This document shows positions 1 to 9,992 of a stretch of DNA of 64,000 nucleotides, in pieces. Under the pieces are notes generated by a model. The model did no database searches. It was not told where the DNA came from and saw only the letters and a list, made by a program, of their open reading frames with translations. Position 1 is the first letter of the stretch. Each line of letters opens with the position of its first letter. The position numbers and the translations under genes were made by a program. The stretch spans positions 310,001-374,000 of the forward strand of contig NZ_RKRG01000002.1 in NCBI RefSeq assembly GCF_003814835.1, written 5' to 3'. The DNA is from Methanobrevibacter gottschalkii DSM 11977 (GTDB lineage Archaea > Methanobacteriota > Methanobacteria > Methanobacteriales > Methanobacteriaceae).

Positions 1-1
1 C

Positions 2-475
2 TACAAAGGCGATGAACAAGACATTCCTCATGATGAAATTTATAATGCATGTTCAATTAGTATGCCCGTTGATCAAAAAAGGAATATGATGAATGCTTCT
101 AGTAATTATCGTATTATTTCAGCAATAATTGATGCAATACGCACCGGTGAGAATCAAAAAATATTTTCTCCAGGAGCGTTTGGTCATATTGGAGGATATC
201 CTGTAATTATTGGTTATAAAGAGGGTAAAATTTCTGCTTGGATTGATGAATCTGTATTTACATTTGATGAAATGGATAAAGCAAATCGTAAATCCCTTGC
301 TTTAGATGGTGTGGAAGATATTCTTGATGCAACCTTAATCTACACTGATGATTTAATTAAAAAAGTTGAAAAAGCATTTGGTGAAGATTTACCGAAAAAA
401 GTAAAATATGATGAAATTGAAAAAACCGCTGAATTTCTCATTGAAAAGATAATCACTCCACAATTAAATAAATAG
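2..475 (+). CDS. Unrecognised protein, 3' part only (cut by window edge)
   Basis: The reading frame is open from base 2, so the gene starts upstream of the window and only about the last 157 residues are visible. An internal ATG at 62 is not a convincing start, since the frame continues before it with no stop. The visible part is soluble, with a glycine-rich stretch (FGHIGGYPVII) and a charged helical C-terminus. I do not recognise the family; an NAD(P)-linked dehydrogenase C-terminal domain is possible but unproven. It lies 11 bp upstream of phosphonopyruvate decarboxylase and is probably co-transcribed with it, so a role in phosphonate or surface-polymer synthesis is inferred from context only. 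Confidence 0.6.
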   Translation, partial: YKGDEQDIPHDEIYNACSISMPVDQKRNMMNASSNYRIISAIIDAIRTGENQKIFSPGAFGHIGGYPVIIGYKEGKISAWIDESVFTFDEMDKANRKSLALDGVEDILDATLIYTDDLIKKVEKAFGEDLPKKVKYDEIEKTAEFLIEKIITPQLNK

Positions 476-486
476 GATCAATCATA

Positions 487-1605
487 ATGAAAGTTGAAGA
501 TTTTGTTGATGTTTTGGATTGTGAATTTTATACTGGTGTTCCGGATTCACAATTAAAAGCATTATGTAATTATTTGATAAATGAATATGGCATTGATGAA
601 AAGCATCATTTAATCGCAGCTAATGAAGGTAATTGCACCGCTCTTGCTGCAGGTTATCATTTAGCAACTGGAAAAGTTCCAGTCGTTTATATGCAAAATA
701 GTGGTGAAGGAAATATTATCAATCCTGTTGCATCACTTTTAAATGATCAAGTTTATGCAATTCCAGCTATTTTTGTCATCGGATGGAGGGGACAACCTGG
801 AATTCATGATGAACCTCAACATATTTATCAAGGAAAAATTACTTGTGATTTGCTTGATTTAATGGATATTGAGAACTTTACAGTCAGTCCGGAAACTTCT
901 GTTGATGAACTGAATGATGTAATGATTAAATTTAATAATGTTTTAAAATCAGGTAAAAGTGTTGCATTTGTTATTCTTAAAAATGCTTTAACTTATGATG
1001 GGAAAACTATTTATGAAAATGATAATGAACTAATTCGTGAAGAAATTATAGAACACATTGTTAATGTATCTGATAGTGATCCAATTGTATCAACAACGGG
1101 TAAAGCAAGCCGTGAGCTATTTGAAATAAGGGAATCTAAAAATCAAGCTCATAAACATGATTTTTTAACAGTTGGTTCAATGGGGCATTCTTCTTCTATT
1201 GCTCTAGGGATTGCAATAAATAAGCCGGATAAACGTGTTTGGTGTATTGACGGTGATGGAGCTTTATTAATGCATATGGGATCAATGCCGGTTGTTGGAA
1301 ATGTTAATCCTGATAATTTAATTCATATTGTAATAAATAATGGTGCTCATGAAACCGTTGGTGGAATGCCAACTGCAGCGGCAGGTACTGATTTAGTTGC
1401 TATTGCAAAAGCTTGTGGTTATTCTTATGCAGTTTCTGTGGATAATATTGATGATTTGGATGAAGAACTTATTAAAGTAAAAAATATGGGTAATTTATGC
1501 TTTATTGAAGTATTATCTTCAATTGGTTCACGTGCTGATCTTGGAAGGCCGACTACAACAGCATTAGAAAACAAAAAAAGCTTTATGAACTTTTTAAATC
1601 AATGA
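487..1605 (+). CDS. aepY: Phosphonopyruvate decarboxylase
   Basis: Predicted thiamine-diphosphate enzyme converting phosphonopyruvate to phosphonoacetaldehyde and CO2, the step that makes C-P bond formation by PEP mutase irreversible. At 372 residues it matches the usual length. The N-terminal pyrimidine-binding half carries the cofactor-activating glutamate in NEGNC (about E47). The C-terminal half has the TPP/Mg motif GDG (256-258) followed about 27 residues later by NN (284-285). The paired stretches GVPDSQLK and GQPGIHDEP are typical of this family and of the related sulfopyruvate decarboxylase (ComDE), which is the main alternative. A single-chain protein beside LicD favours the phosphonate function. 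PEP mutase is not in the window and may lie upstream. Confidence 0.85.
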   Translation: MKVEDFVDVLDCEFYTGVPDSQLKALCNYLINEYGIDEKHHLIAANEGNCTALAAGYHLATGKVPVVYMQNSGEGNIINPVASLLNDQVYAIPAIFVIGWRGQPGIHDEPQHIYQGKITCDLLDLMDIENFTVSPETSVDELNDVMIKFNNVLKSGKSVAFVILKNALTYDGKTIYENDNELIREEIIEHIVNVSDSDPIVSTTGKASRELFEIRESKNQAHKHDFLTVGSMGHSSSIALGIAINKPDKRVWCIDGDGALLMHMGSMPVVGNVNPDNLIHIVINNGAHETVGGMPTAAAGTDLVAIAKACGYSYAVSVDNIDDLDEELIKVKNMGNLCFIEVLSSIGSRADLGRPTTTALENKKSFMNFLNQ

Positions 1606-1620
1606 ATTTTAAGTGGTATT

Positions 1621-2463
1621 TTGAAATATAATGAATATGATGATAAAACATTAAAACATCTGCAAAGTTTGGAATTAATGATTTTAAAGGATTTCATTAA
1701 AATTTGTGAGGAAAATAATCTTACATATTACATGTATGCTGGTTCCCTTTTAGGAACCATTAGGCATAACGGGTTTATTCCTTGGGATGATGATCTGGAT
1801 GTAATCATGTTTCGTGATGATTTTGAAAAATTCAAAAAAATTTTTATTTCATCTCAAAGTGATAAGTATGAATTATTGTCCAATGAAACTGAAAAAGATT
1901 ATTTTCATTTGCTTTCAAAATTAATGCTTAAAAATACTAAATTTGAGGAAGACTGGGTTAATCAGGTTGATTTTCATATTGGAATAAATATGGATATTTT
2001 TGTTTTAGATGATTTGGCTAATGGCAAATTCAAAAGGAATTATCAACTTAAAAAATCATTTTTATATAATAAACTGCTGATTATGTCTAAAATAAAATTA
2101 AATGATTTGCCTTTTTCTACAAAAGTAATAACTCATGCATGTTACCATATTTTAAATTTATTTGGAATTAAACCATCAAAAATAAATAAAAGATGTTTAA
2201 ATTTTTTAAATAAATATAAAAATCCTGATGCCGAATTTGTATTTGATATATCTGCTAATGCAGATGAATACCCTCAAATATTTCGTAGGGATGATTTTAA
2301 ATCTATAATAAAAGTTAAATTTGAAGATATTGAAGTTAATGTGCCTGTTAACTATGATCATATTTTAAAAAGTTTGTATGGGGATTATATGAGTTTACCT
2401 CCAAAAGAGGACAGATATAATCATATTACAGAAACCTTGGATTTTGGTCCATATGAACTATAA
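1621..2463 (+). CDS. LicD-family phosphotransferase
   Basis: Predicted nucleotidyltransferase-fold enzyme of the LicD family, which transfers phosphocholine or a similar phospho-group onto surface sugars. The hallmark is near residues 40-60: GSLLGTIRHNG followed by IPWDDDLDV, containing the metal-binding aspartates. At 280 residues it is a normal single-domain length with no signal peptide, so it should act in the cytoplasm or at the inner membrane face. A TTG start at 1621 is chosen because a purine-rich AAGTGG lies just upstream and the next ATG would remove conserved N-terminal sequence. It follows the phosphonopyruvate decarboxylase by 15 bp, so the transferred group may be 2-aminoethylphosphonate or a related phosphonate; this is inference. 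Confidence 0.82.
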   Translation: MKYNEYDDKTLKHLQSLELMILKDFIKICEENNLTYYMYAGSLLGTIRHNGFIPWDDDLDVIMFRDDFEKFKKIFISSQSDKYELLSNETEKDYFHLLSKLMLKNTKFEEDWVNQVDFHIGINMDIFVLDDLANGKFKRNYQLKKSFLYNKLLIMSKIKLNDLPFSTKVITHACYHILNLFGIKPSKINKRCLNFLNKYKNPDAEFVFDISANADEYPQIFRRDDFKSIIKVKFEDIEVNVPVNYDHILKSLYGDYMSLPPKEDRYNHITETLDFGPYEL

Positions 2464-2648
2464 TCTTTTCGATTTTTTATTTTTTAAAGCTTTTTTATAT
2501 CAACATTATAAATAACATTTTATTCAAAATAACTATTTTTAAAACATCTTATTTGAATAAACTTAAAATTTTCCTAAATTAAAAAGTAATCTATTTAATA
2601 CATTACATACAAAAATTTCTAGTATAAATTATAGGAAATTGTAAAAAA

Positions 2649-4136
2649 ATGTCAGATAAAAACGAATGGGGCAGCAACATGTCATTCATCCTTGCAATGA
2701 TAGGTTCTGCTGTTGGACTTGGAAACATTTGGAGATATCCTTACGTACTTTATTCTAACGGTGGGGGTGCATTTTACATCCCTTATATTGTAGCAATTCT
2801 CTTAATGGGAATTCCTTTCTTGATCTTGGAATATGGTGTTGGATATAATTATAAATCTTCATTTGCAAAAGCAATCAGAAAGATTAATGCCAAATGGGAG
2901 TATTTAGGCTGGTTTTTACCAGTTGCTGTATTTATGATTATGATTTATTACTCTGCTATTTTAGGCTGGGATGGAATCTACATGGTTTTGAGTTTCTTTA
3001 AAGGTTGGGGAGCAGATCCGAACACTTACTTTGCAACTACTCTCTTACAATCTAGTGATTCCATGAATGGATTATTCACTTTCATTCCGGTTATTGCTAT
3101 TGCAATGCTTGCAGGCTGGGTAATTATTTGGTTTATTTCACATAAAGACCTTGAATCTGGTTTAGGTAAGGTATCAAAAATATTGGTGCCGTTATTGTTC
3201 TTAATCATGGTTGTTATTGTAGTATTTTCACTTACATTGCCTGGATCTTCAATTGGTCTTGCTGAGCTATTTAATCCGGACTGGTCACTTTTAACTCACT
3301 TTGAAATATGGATGGCTGCATTCGGACAGATTGTATTTTCATTAAGTTTGGGCATGTCTATTGCATTTACATATGCAAGTTATACAAAAGACGGTTCCGA
3401 TTTAATTACAAATACAATTTCTATTGCACTTGCAAATTCCATATTTGAAAATTTTGCAGCATTAGGAGTATTTTCAATTTTAGGTTATATGTCCCTGCAA
3501 TCCGGAACTGCAGTTGCAGACCTTGTAACTCAAGGTACTGGTCTTGTATTTATAGCATATCCAACTGTATTTAATGTATTGGGTGATTGGGCATTAGTAC
3601 TTGGACCGTTATTCTTTTTAACAGTTTATCTTGCCGGTCTTACAAGTATTTTATCTACAATTGAACCATTGTCTTTTTCAATTCAAAACAAATTCGGTCT
3701 AACAAGATCCAGGACAATGACAATATTGTGTGTTGTTGGTGCTGTTGTATCGATGCTTTATGCAACTGCTTACGGCGGATCCTTACTTGGATATGTGGAT
3801 ACATTTATTAACCAGATAGCATTATTAATCGGGGTTGTAGCTGAATGTATTGTATTTGCTTGGATATTTGAAGCTGAAAAATTAATTGATTTCTTAAATG
3901 CGAGAAGTAAAACAATTAAACTTGGTAAATGGTGGTTGGGTATTGTTAAATACATATTACCTATTTTTGTAACTGTTATTTGGATTGGTGGTATGGTTGA
4001 TGTAGTCAACAATGGTACAATGGATCAATTAATATTTACAATAATTTCAGCCGCTGTTTTATTAATTGCTACTTTGATCTTTACTGTTCTTCCTGCTAAA
4101 ACTCCTGAATGGGATAATGCTGAAGACAGAGTATAG
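2649..4136 (+). CDS. Sodium-dependent transporter, NSS (SNF) family
   Basis: Predicted LeuT-fold sodium symporter of the neurotransmitter:sodium symporter family, importing amino acids or similar small substrates across the cytoplasmic membrane. The 495-residue protein has about 11-12 hydrophobic segments. The first contains the signature GSAVGLGNIWRYPYV (19-33), the unwound TM1 that binds sodium and substrate in characterised members. The hydrophilic C-terminus ends shortly after the last helix. It is a single-gene unit: a 185-bp AT-rich region precedes it and a hairpin terminator overlaps its stop codon. The substrate cannot be read from sequence. Confidence 0.92.
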   Translation: MSDKNEWGSNMSFILAMIGSAVGLGNIWRYPYVLYSNGGGAFYIPYIVAILLMGIPFLILEYGVGYNYKSSFAKAIRKINAKWEYLGWFLPVAVFMIMIYYSAILGWDGIYMVLSFFKGWGADPNTYFATTLLQSSDSMNGLFTFIPVIAIAMLAGWVIIWFISHKDLESGLGKVSKILVPLLFLIMVVIVVFSLTLPGSSIGLAELFNPDWSLLTHFEIWMAAFGQIVFSLSLGMSIAFTYASYTKDGSDLITNTISIALANSIFENFAALGVFSILGYMSLQSGTAVADLVTQGTGLVFIAYPTVFNVLGDWALVLGPLFFLTVYLAGLTSILSTIEPLSFSIQNKFGLTRSRTMTILCVVGAVVSMLYATAYGGSLLGYVDTFINQIALLIGVVAECIVFAWIFEAEKLIDFLNARSKTIKLGKWWLGIVKYILPIFVTVIWIGGMVDVVNNGTMDQLIFTIISAAVLLIATLIFTVLPAKTPEWDNAEDRV

Positions 4137-4176
4137 TGTTATGCTTAATTTATAACACTCTCTTTTTCTTTTTTTG
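4135..4176 (+). terminator. Hairpin plus T-tract terminator overlapping the NSS stop codon
   Basis: The 8-bp arms AGTGTTAT (4135-4142) and ATAACACT (4152-4159) enclose a 9-nt loop and are followed by a T-rich run (4160-4175). The left arm begins within the TAG stop codon at 4134-4136. Confidence 0.6.
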
Positions 4177-4675
4177 ATTATTATTTTTTTTAAATTGTCT
4201 TATGGAACCAATATCCATTTTAAAAGATTTTAGGTGGTATAATATTCATATACTGTCAATTTCAACATGGGCACTGAACTTTAATTGTATTTACTTGTTT
4301 TGAAACATTTGAAACAAATGATAATATTCGCTTGATTTTAATATTAATGGTATTTTAGCATATTTTTGAAGCTTCAGATGCTTCAGAAACATTTTATATT
4401 CTCAAAAGAAGTTTTAAATCATATTTTCTGCTTTAACATTGATTTGGGTATTGATGGAAAAATTATATCAATTAATATCTGCATAATAAGTGAAATTAAA
4501 AAAAACAAATATTTAAAGCATTTACAAGCAGTTTTAATAATATTTCTCATAATATTGCTCATTTTGCGTTAGTTTAATTCAAATTACTCTTTATTCGTTT
4601 TCATTTTCAAAACAGAAAAGTATTTTAATATGCATGTCTAATTATATTTAACAAAATTTTATTGAGGTGAAAATT
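4177..4675. other. AT-rich intergenic region, no supported gene
   Basis: About 500 bp between the NSS transporter and a small membrane protein. The only ORF (4366-4572, 68 codons) is AT-driven, lacks a ribosome binding site and has no recognisable motif, so I do not call it. The last 15 bases hold a strong GAGGTGA ribosome binding site (4664-4670) for the next gene. No repeat or RNA gene is evident. Confidence 0.5.
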
Positions 4676-5044
4676 ATGAAAAACTATGTTATAATCTTGA
4701 TTGGTGTAATTATCGCATTGGTGATTGTTGGTGGTGCTATTGCATACACTTCTATGCATGATGACACTAGTGATAACAACAATACCACTATAAAATCTTG
4801 CATCCCGAATATAACAAATGCAACAAATGATGCTCCAAATGCAACAGGTGATGATAAAAATACCACTTCATCCGAACCTTATGTTGTAAGTGAAGTTGTT
4901 AAATTTAATGCACAGCAAGGTGAAGGATATTACCGTGAAGTAACATATAGTGATGGTAATTTCCGTCAATATGATGTTGATACTGGTAAATTAATAGGTT
5001 CTTCATATGATTCGGATCAAGATAAACTCCCAAGCATGGAATGA
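4676..5044 (+). CDS. Small membrane-anchored surface protein, unknown function
   Basis: A 122-residue protein with one N-terminal hydrophobic helix (about residues 4-27, rich in I, V, L and G) followed by an Asp/Asn/Thr-rich linker and a compact C-terminal region with Tyr, Asp and Gly. The layout suggests an uncleaved signal anchor with the C-terminal part outside the membrane; several N-x-T/S sequons are compatible with archaeal N-glycosylation. The ATG at 4676 is chosen because GAGGTGA at 4664-4670 is correctly spaced; a GTG at 4667 lies inside that site. The family is not recognised. Confidence 0.7.
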   Translation: MKNYVIILIGVIIALVIVGGAIAYTSMHDDTSDNNNTTIKSCIPNITNATNDAPNATGDDKNTTSSEPYVVSEVVKFNAQQGEGYYREVTYSDGNFRQYDVDTGKLIGSSYDSDQDKLPSME

Positions 5045-5048
5045 GATA

Positions 5049-5333
5049 ATGATTTTTAGTGAATTATTAAAACATTTCAATATCAAAGAGGAGTTTCCAC
5101 CTTATCTTCTTGATCAATCCTTTAATGAAGTTTTCCTTGATGGAGAGTTGTTTAGAATTGATAAAAACTATAAAATAGTAGTTAAAACACGTCAGGATGT
5201 TGTTCATAAAATGTTTATAAAACCGGATGATATGTATCCTGTAATTATATTGTCAAAGCTTCCAAATGGCCTTTTAAATGGTATGAAATTTGGGCATGCT
5301 AAAGATGATGTAATTTATATTAATAAATTATAA
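5049..5333 (+). CDS. Small conserved-looking protein, unknown function
   Basis: A 94-residue soluble protein starting at ATG 5049, four bases after the preceding stop, with GGAATGAG overlapping that stop as a possible ribosome binding site. In-frame codons further upstream overlap the previous gene and are not needed. The sequence mixes acidic and hydrophobic residues and ends with a basic, beta-rich segment; there are no cysteines and no membrane segment. I do not recognise it. The close spacing suggests co-transcription with the membrane-anchored protein upstream. Confidence 0.55.
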   Translation: MIFSELLKHFNIKEEFPPYLLDQSFNEVFLDGELFRIDKNYKIVVKTRQDVVHKMFIKPDDMYPVIILSKLPNGLLNGMKFGHAKDDVIYINKL

Positions 5334-5362
5334 AACTACTATTTTTCTTATTTTTTAACTAT

Positions 5363-5375
5363 TTTTATATAATAT
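5363..5375 (+). promoter_or_regulatory. purC: Putative TATA box for the purC operon
   Basis: TTTTATATAATAT lies about 55 bp before the purC start in an otherwise gene-free gap, consistent with an archaeal TATA element and a short leader. Confidence 0.5.
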
Positions 5376-5423
5376 TAAAACTAAAAATTACAGTATTAAT
5401 AATTTATTTATTCTGTTGATATC

Positions 5424-6152
5424 ATGAACAAAAAAGAGTTAATTAATAGCGGTAAAGTAAAAAGTGTATTCAACACAGATAATGATGATGAAGTAATCAT
5501 TGAGTTTAGGGATGACATGACTGCTGGTGACGGTGCAAGAAAAGAAATAATGGCAAATAAAGGAGCTTATAATGCTGTGATATCTTCTAAAATATTTAGA
5601 GTATTGGAGGAAAATGGTGTTGCAACTCAATTTATTGACCTTCCTGAACCAAATGTCATGGTTGCAAAAAAACTTGAAATGATTCCTATTGAAGTTATTG
5701 TAAGAAACATTGCAACTGGCAGTTTAGTGCGTAAATATCCAATTGAAGATGGCACTAAATTAAATCCACCAATTGTTCAAATGGATTTCAAAGATGATGA
5801 ATATCATGATCCTATGCTCAATGATTCAATTATCAAAGCATTAGGAATAGCTACTCAAGAAGAAATAGATATTTTAACTGAAAAAGCATTGAGAATCAAT
5901 GAAATTTTAACTAAATTCTTTGCTGATTCAGGAATTATTTTAGTTGACTATAAAGTCGAATTCGGTAAGGATAAAGATGGAAACATTCTTTTAGGTGATG
6001 AGATATCTCCTGATGGATGCAGATTATGGGATAGTGAAACATTGGACATGTTAGATAAAGAATTATTTAGAAAAGGAAAAGATGATGAAGTTATGACTGC
6101 TTATATGGAAGTTTATAATAGAATCATGCCGGAAGACGAAAAGGTGATTTAA
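5424..6152 (+). CDS. purC: SAICAR synthetase (PurC)
   Basis: Catalyses ATP-dependent condensation of CAIR with aspartate to give SAICAR in de novo purine synthesis. The 242-residue length is typical of short archaeal and bacterial PurC. Visible signatures are the family block IPIEVIVRNIATGS (about 93-106) and the second block LVDYKVEFG (about 173-181), followed by GDEISPDGCRLWD, which contributes to substrate and metal binding. It heads a tightly packed run: purS begins at the base after its stop codon and purQ follows, so these enzymes are probably translated from one transcript. Confidence 0.97.
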   Translation: MNKKELINSGKVKSVFNTDNDDEVIIEFRDDMTAGDGARKEIMANKGAYNAVISSKIFRVLEENGVATQFIDLPEPNVMVAKKLEMIPIEVIVRNIATGSLVRKYPIEDGTKLNPPIVQMDFKDDEYHDPMLNDSIIKALGIATQEEIDILTEKALRINEILTKFFADSGIILVDYKVEFGKDKDGNILLGDEISPDGCRLWDSETLDMLDKELFRKGKDDEVMTAYMEVYNRIMPEDEKVI

Positions 6153-6419
6153 ATGTTATTTGATATTGAAGTTAAAATCTCACTTAAAAGGGGAATGCTG
6201 AACCCAGAAGCTACTACAATTGAAAGATCTCTAGATTTACTTGGTTATAAAGTTAAAAATGTAAAAACTGATGAAATCATTAAATTCCAAATGGAAGGTG
6301 AAGATAGGGAAGTAATCAGATCAAATGTAACTGATATGTGTGAAAGATTACTTTGTAATCCTGTAATTCATGATTATAAGATTAATGTTATTCCACAAAA
6401 CATGGCTTGCGGTAAATAA
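6153..6419 (+). CDS. purS: FGAM synthetase subunit PurS
   Basis: Small subunit of the multi-protein formylglycinamidine ribonucleotide synthetase, which bridges PurQ and PurL and helps pass ammonia between them. At 88 residues it has the expected size and the typical start (FDIEVKISLKRGMLNPEA) with the later NPVIHDY segment. It begins directly after the purC stop and lies 9 bp before purQ, matching the usual gene partnership. PurL is not in the window. Confidence 0.95.
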   Translation: MLFDIEVKISLKRGMLNPEATTIERSLDLLGYKVKNVKTDEIIKFQMEGEDREVIRSNVTDMCERLLCNPVIHDYKINVIPQNMACGK

Positions 6420-6428
6420 GGTGAGAAA

Positions 6429-7073
6429 ATGAAAATTGGAGTAATTAGATTTCCAGGAACCAATTGTGACCGGGATGTTGCAAAAGCCTGCGAGCTTGCA
6501 GGTCTTGAACCGGAATATGTTTGGTGGAGTGAAGAAAAACTGACTGACTTTGATGGTATTGTAATTCCTGGCGGATTTTCTTATGGGGATTTCTTAAGAG
6601 CCGGTGCAATGGCTTCCATTACACCAGTAATCGATGGAATAAAAGAATTAGTAAAAGAAGAAAAACCAGTTCTTGGAATTTGTAATGGTGCTCAAATTTT
6701 AGGCGAAATCGGTCTCATTCCTGGAATTTTTATTACAAACGAAAACCCTAAATTCAATTGTGAATGGTCTAAATTAAAAGTTGCAACTAACAGAACTCCA
6801 TTTACAAAAGCATTTAAAAAAGACCAAATTATTGACCTTCCGATTGCACATGCAGAAGGAAGATTTTACACAAAAGATGTTGATTTACTAAAAGATCAGG
6901 ATCAGATTGTTTTGCAATTTGAAGGTAAAAACCCTAATGGTTCTATTGAAGCAATTACAAGTGTATGTGATGAATCAGGTTTGGTTGTTGCTATGATGCC
7001 GCATCCTGAAAGAGCTTGCGAATCAATATTCGGTTCTGATGATGGTCTAAACTTCTTTAAAGGATTTTTATAA
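6429..7073 (+). CDS. purQ: FGAM synthetase glutaminase subunit PurQ
   Basis: Class I glutamine amidotransferase subunit that releases ammonia from glutamine for FGAM synthesis. The nucleophile is Cys85 in GICNGAQ; the catalytic His and Glu are in MPHPERA (about H192 and E194). PGGFSYGD (about 47-54) forms the oxyanion region. At 214 residues it is full length. A GGTGAG ribosome binding site lies in the 9-bp gap after purS. It works with PurS and PurL. Confidence 0.97.
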   Translation: MKIGVIRFPGTNCDRDVAKACELAGLEPEYVWWSEEKLTDFDGIVIPGGFSYGDFLRAGAMASITPVIDGIKELVKEEKPVLGICNGAQILGEIGLIPGIFITNENPKFNCEWSKLKVATNRTPFTKAFKKDQIIDLPIAHAEGRFYTKDVDLLKDQDQIVLQFEGKNPNGSIEAITSVCDESGLVVAMMPHPERACESIFGSDDGLNFFKGFL

Positions 7074-7086
7074 AAAAGTGGTGTGT

Positions 7087-7806
7087 ATGGTAGTTTATTT
7101 AATTGGTGCGGGACCTGGAGATGCTGATTTAATAACTCTTAAAGCGGTCAAAGCTTTAAATAAAGCAGATGTTGTTTTATATGATTATTTGGCTAATGAA
7201 GAAATATTAGCTCATGCTCCGGAAACTTCACAGAGAATTTATGTGGGTAAAAAAGCAGGTGAGCATTACAAAACTCAGGATGAAATAAATGATTTAATTA
7301 TAAAGCAGGCTCGGAATAATGAAAATGTAGTTAGACTTAAAGGAGGAGATCCTTTTGTCTTTGGTCGTGGAGGAGAAGAAATATTGGCTTTAATGGAACA
7401 TGATATCAAATTTGAAGTTATTCCAGGTGTAACTTCAGCTATTGGAGCACCAACTTCTCTTGGACTGCCAGTAACTCATAGGGGTGTTGCAACATCACTC
7501 ACGATTGTAACTGGTCATGAAGATCCTACAAAACCGGAAAGTCAAGTTCATTGGGATTATACTGCAGACACTTTAATTATTTTAATGGGTATTGGTAATA
7601 TTCGTGAAAACACAGCTGAAATCATGAAATATCGTTCAGCCGATACTCCAGTTTGTGCAATTGAAAGCGGGACATTGGCTAATCAGAATTTAGTATTCGG
7701 TACTTTAGGCGATATTTCAAATAAAAAAATAAATACTCCGGCTATTTTGGTAATTGGTGATGTTGTAAGCATGTATAAGGATATCTATAATTATCAGGGT
7801 GATTAG
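7087..7806 (+). CDS. cobA: Uroporphyrinogen-III C-methyltransferase (SUMT)
   Basis: SAM-dependent enzyme that methylates uroporphyrinogen III at C2 and C7 to give precorrin-2, the branch point towards cobalamin, coenzyme F430 and siroheme, all relevant to methanogens. Family blocks are the N-terminal [10 protein letters not shown] and [18 protein letters not shown]. At 239 residues it is a stand-alone SUMT with no uroporphyrinogen-III synthase fusion. ATG 7087 is preferred over GTG codons at 7078 and 7081 because that GTGGTG stretch acts as the ribosome binding site. It follows purQ by 13 bp, and glmS begins at the base after its stop. Confidence 0.95.
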   Translation: MVVYLIGAGPGDADLITLKAVKALNKADVVLYDYLANEEILAHAPETSQRIYVGKKAGEHYKTQDEINDLIIKQARNNENVVRLKGGDPFVFGRGGEEILALMEHDIKFEVIPGVTSAIGAPTSLGLPVTHRGVATSLTIVTGHEDPTKPESQVHWDYTADTLIILMGIGNIRENTAEIMKYRSADTPVCAIESGTLANQNLVFGTLGDISNKKINTPAILVIGDVVSMYKDIYNYQGD

Positions 7807-9594
7807 ATGTGTGGAATTGTTGGTTGTATTTTAAAAAATGATGATGATGTAGCTCCAATTCTTTTTGATTGTATTTCTAAATTGGAATACAGGGGATATG
7901 ATTCAATAGGTCTTGCCACTTACAGTGAAGATAAGATTCACATTAAAAAAGACAAAGGTAAAATCAAGGAAGTTGATAATAAATTAAACCTATCTGATAT
8001 GCCTGGAAATTATGGTATTGCTCATGTGAGATGGGCAACACATGGCGATCCTTCCAAATTAAATTCACATCCTCATGTTGATGAAAGAAGAGATGTGGCT
8101 GTTGTTCATAATGGTATTATTGAAAATTACTTGGAAATTAAAGAAAAGTTAATAAGTGAAGGTCATGTATTCAAATCTGATACTGATACTGAAGTTATTC
8201 CTCATTTAATTGAGAAATTCACAAATGAAGGTTTTGACCTTGAACATGCAGTTAGGAAAACTGTTGATATTATACATGGGACTTATGCAATTGCAGCAAT
8301 ATCTATTAATGAACCTGATAAAATTGTTGCAACCCGTAAGGATTCTCCATTAATTGTTGGAATCGGGGGGGAAGGATATTACCTTGCATCCGACTCTCCA
8401 GCTATTTTAAAATATGCTCGCGACATTATTTATCCTGAACAGGGGGAAATAGTCATTCTTGATAAAAATGGTGTCGTTGTTCATGATGAATTTGATAATC
8501 CAGTCAGCAAAGAAATTGAAACAATTAACTGGACACCTGAAATGGCTGAAAAAGAGGGTTATAATCACTTCATGATTAAGGAAATCAATGAACAAGCAAC
8601 TTCGGTTAGAAATACTTTAACTCAAAGGGAACATATTCAGGAAATTATTGATGATATTGATGAGGGCATTCAAAGAATATGCTTTGTAGCATGCGGAACA
8701 TCATATCATGCATCGTTAACTGGAAAATATTTAATAGAATCTCTTGCAGGCATTCCAACAGATGTTATTCTGGCTTCCGAGTTTAAATATTCCGCCAATA
8801 CATTAAATGATAAAACTTTAGTTATATTTATTTCACAGTCCGGTGAAACTGCTGATTCACTTAAGGCCCTGGATGTGGCAAATGAAACTTCAAAAACTTT
8901 AGGTATTGTTAATGTAGCAGGTTCTTCAATTACAAGAAGGGCGGAATATGTAATTCAAACTCAGGCAGGTCCGGAAATTGGAGTTGCAGCGACAAAAACT
9001 TATGTGGCCCAACTTACTTCAATTTATTTATTTGCTGCACTGCTTGCCAAAAATACAGAATTGCTTGAAGAACTTGAAAAAGTTCCGGATTTCATTGATG
9101 AGGCTCTTGAAGATATTGATTTTATCAAAGAAATTTCAAAAAGATATAATTATGCTCGTGACTTCTTCTACTTGGGAAGAGGTTATTCATATCCCACTGC
9201 TCTTGAAGGAGCTTTGAAACTTAAGGAGATTACTTATATTCATGGTGAAGGCTATGCTGCGGGGGAACTTAAACATGGTCCTTTAGCCTTGATTGATGAA
9301 GGCATTCCTGTTGTTGTTATTGCGCCACCGGGAGATTCTCACAGGAAAACAATGAGTAACTTAGAAGAAGTTAAATCCAGAGGAGCTAATGTACTGGCTA
9401 TTGGTTCGGCTGATGATGATGCACTAAAAACTAAAGCAGATGATATTATTACAATTAATCCGGAAGTAAATGAGATAATCGCACCTTTAGTTTATGTTGT
9501 TCCTCTTCAGCTGATTGCATATTATATTACTCTTGAAAAAGGGCATGACCCTGATAAACCTAAAAATCTAGCAAAATGTGTGACTGTTGAATAA
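7807..9594 (+). CDS. glmS: Glutamine-fructose-6-phosphate aminotransferase (GlmS)
   Basis: Forms glucosamine-6-phosphate from fructose-6-phosphate and glutamine, feeding UDP-GlcNAc and pseudomurein precursors. The N-terminal class II glutaminase domain (about 1-220) has nucleophile Cys2 after Met removal (MCGIVG) and RWATHGDPS. Two SIS sugar-isomerase domains follow, with CGTSYHAS and SQSGETADS in the first and [20 protein letters not shown] in the second. The C-terminus AKCVTVE is the usual tail closing the active site. The 595 residues are full length. It starts directly after cobA, and a hairpin terminator covers its stop codon. Confidence 0.97.
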   Translation: MCGIVGCILKNDDDVAPILFDCISKLEYRGYDSIGLATYSEDKIHIKKDKGKIKEVDNKLNLSDMPGNYGIAHVRWATHGDPSKLNSHPHVDERRDVAVVHNGIIENYLEIKEKLISEGHVFKSDTDTEVIPHLIEKFTNEGFDLEHAVRKTVDIIHGTYAIAAISINEPDKIVATRKDSPLIVGIGGEGYYLASDSPAILKYARDIIYPEQGEIVILDKNGVVVHDEFDNPVSKEIETINWTPEMAEKEGYNHFMIKEINEQATSVRNTLTQREHIQEIIDDIDEGIQRICFVACGTSYHASLTGKYLIESLAGIPTDVILASEFKYSANTLNDKTLVIFISQSGETADSLKALDVANETSKTLGIVNVAGSSITRRAEYVIQTQAGPEIGVAATKTYVAQLTSIYLFAALLAKNTELLEELEKVPDFIDEALEDIDFIKEISKRYNYARDFFYLGRGYSYPTALEGALKLKEITYIHGEGYAAGELKHGPLALIDEGIPVVVIAPPGDSHRKTMSNLEEVKSRGANVLAIGSADDDALKTKADDIITINPEVNEIIAPLVYVVPLQLIAYYITLEKGHDPDKPKNLAKCVTVE

Positions 9595-9623
9595 GAACTT
9601 TTCAACATTATTTTACCTTTTTC
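9585..9623 (+). terminator. Hairpin terminator overlapping the glmS stop
   Basis: TGTTGAA (9585-9591) pairs with TTCAACA (9601-9607), followed by a T-rich run. The glmS stop codon TAA (9592-9594) starts the loop. Confidence 0.5.
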
Positions 9624-9992
9624 ATTAACTCTTTTTAAACACTTTAATTTTCATTTTAATCTGTTTTCAATCGTTATTCATGATTTATCATTAAGCAGGA
9701 GTTATAAGCAAAAAATTGTTAGATGATGCTAGGTTAATATGTGATGTATTGATTGTTGTGTATTTTAACTATTTATTGCCAATTTGTTATTTTGACGATT
9801 CGAATTTCTATTTAATTTTTTCTTTTGTTAGTAATTTTAATTATTGCAATATATTTGTTATTATTTTTATCCTTTTATTTCTTTATTTTCTTAATTTAGG
9901 CTTACTTGAGCTTATTTTAAAAAACAAAAGCTTTTTATACATAAAACCAAATAACAATTAACACGAAATAAAATGTTAAATGGAGATTATTC
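9624..9992. other. AT-rich intergenic region upstream of the adhesin
   Basis: About 370 bp without a convincing gene. A TTG-started 81-codon hydrophobic frame (9716-9961) lacks a ribosome binding site and looks like AT-rich noise. The final bases give GGAG (9982-9985) as ribosome binding site for the next gene. Confidence 0.5.

Noticed and set aside
4366-4572. 68-codon ORF between the NSS transporter and the small membrane protein
   Set aside because: No ribosome binding site, no motif, AT-rich composition and isolated position; most likely noise.
9716-9961. 81-codon hydrophobic ORF with TTG start upstream of the adhesin
   Set aside because: Phe/Leu/Ile-rich translation expected from AT-rich DNA, weak start and no ribosome binding site.
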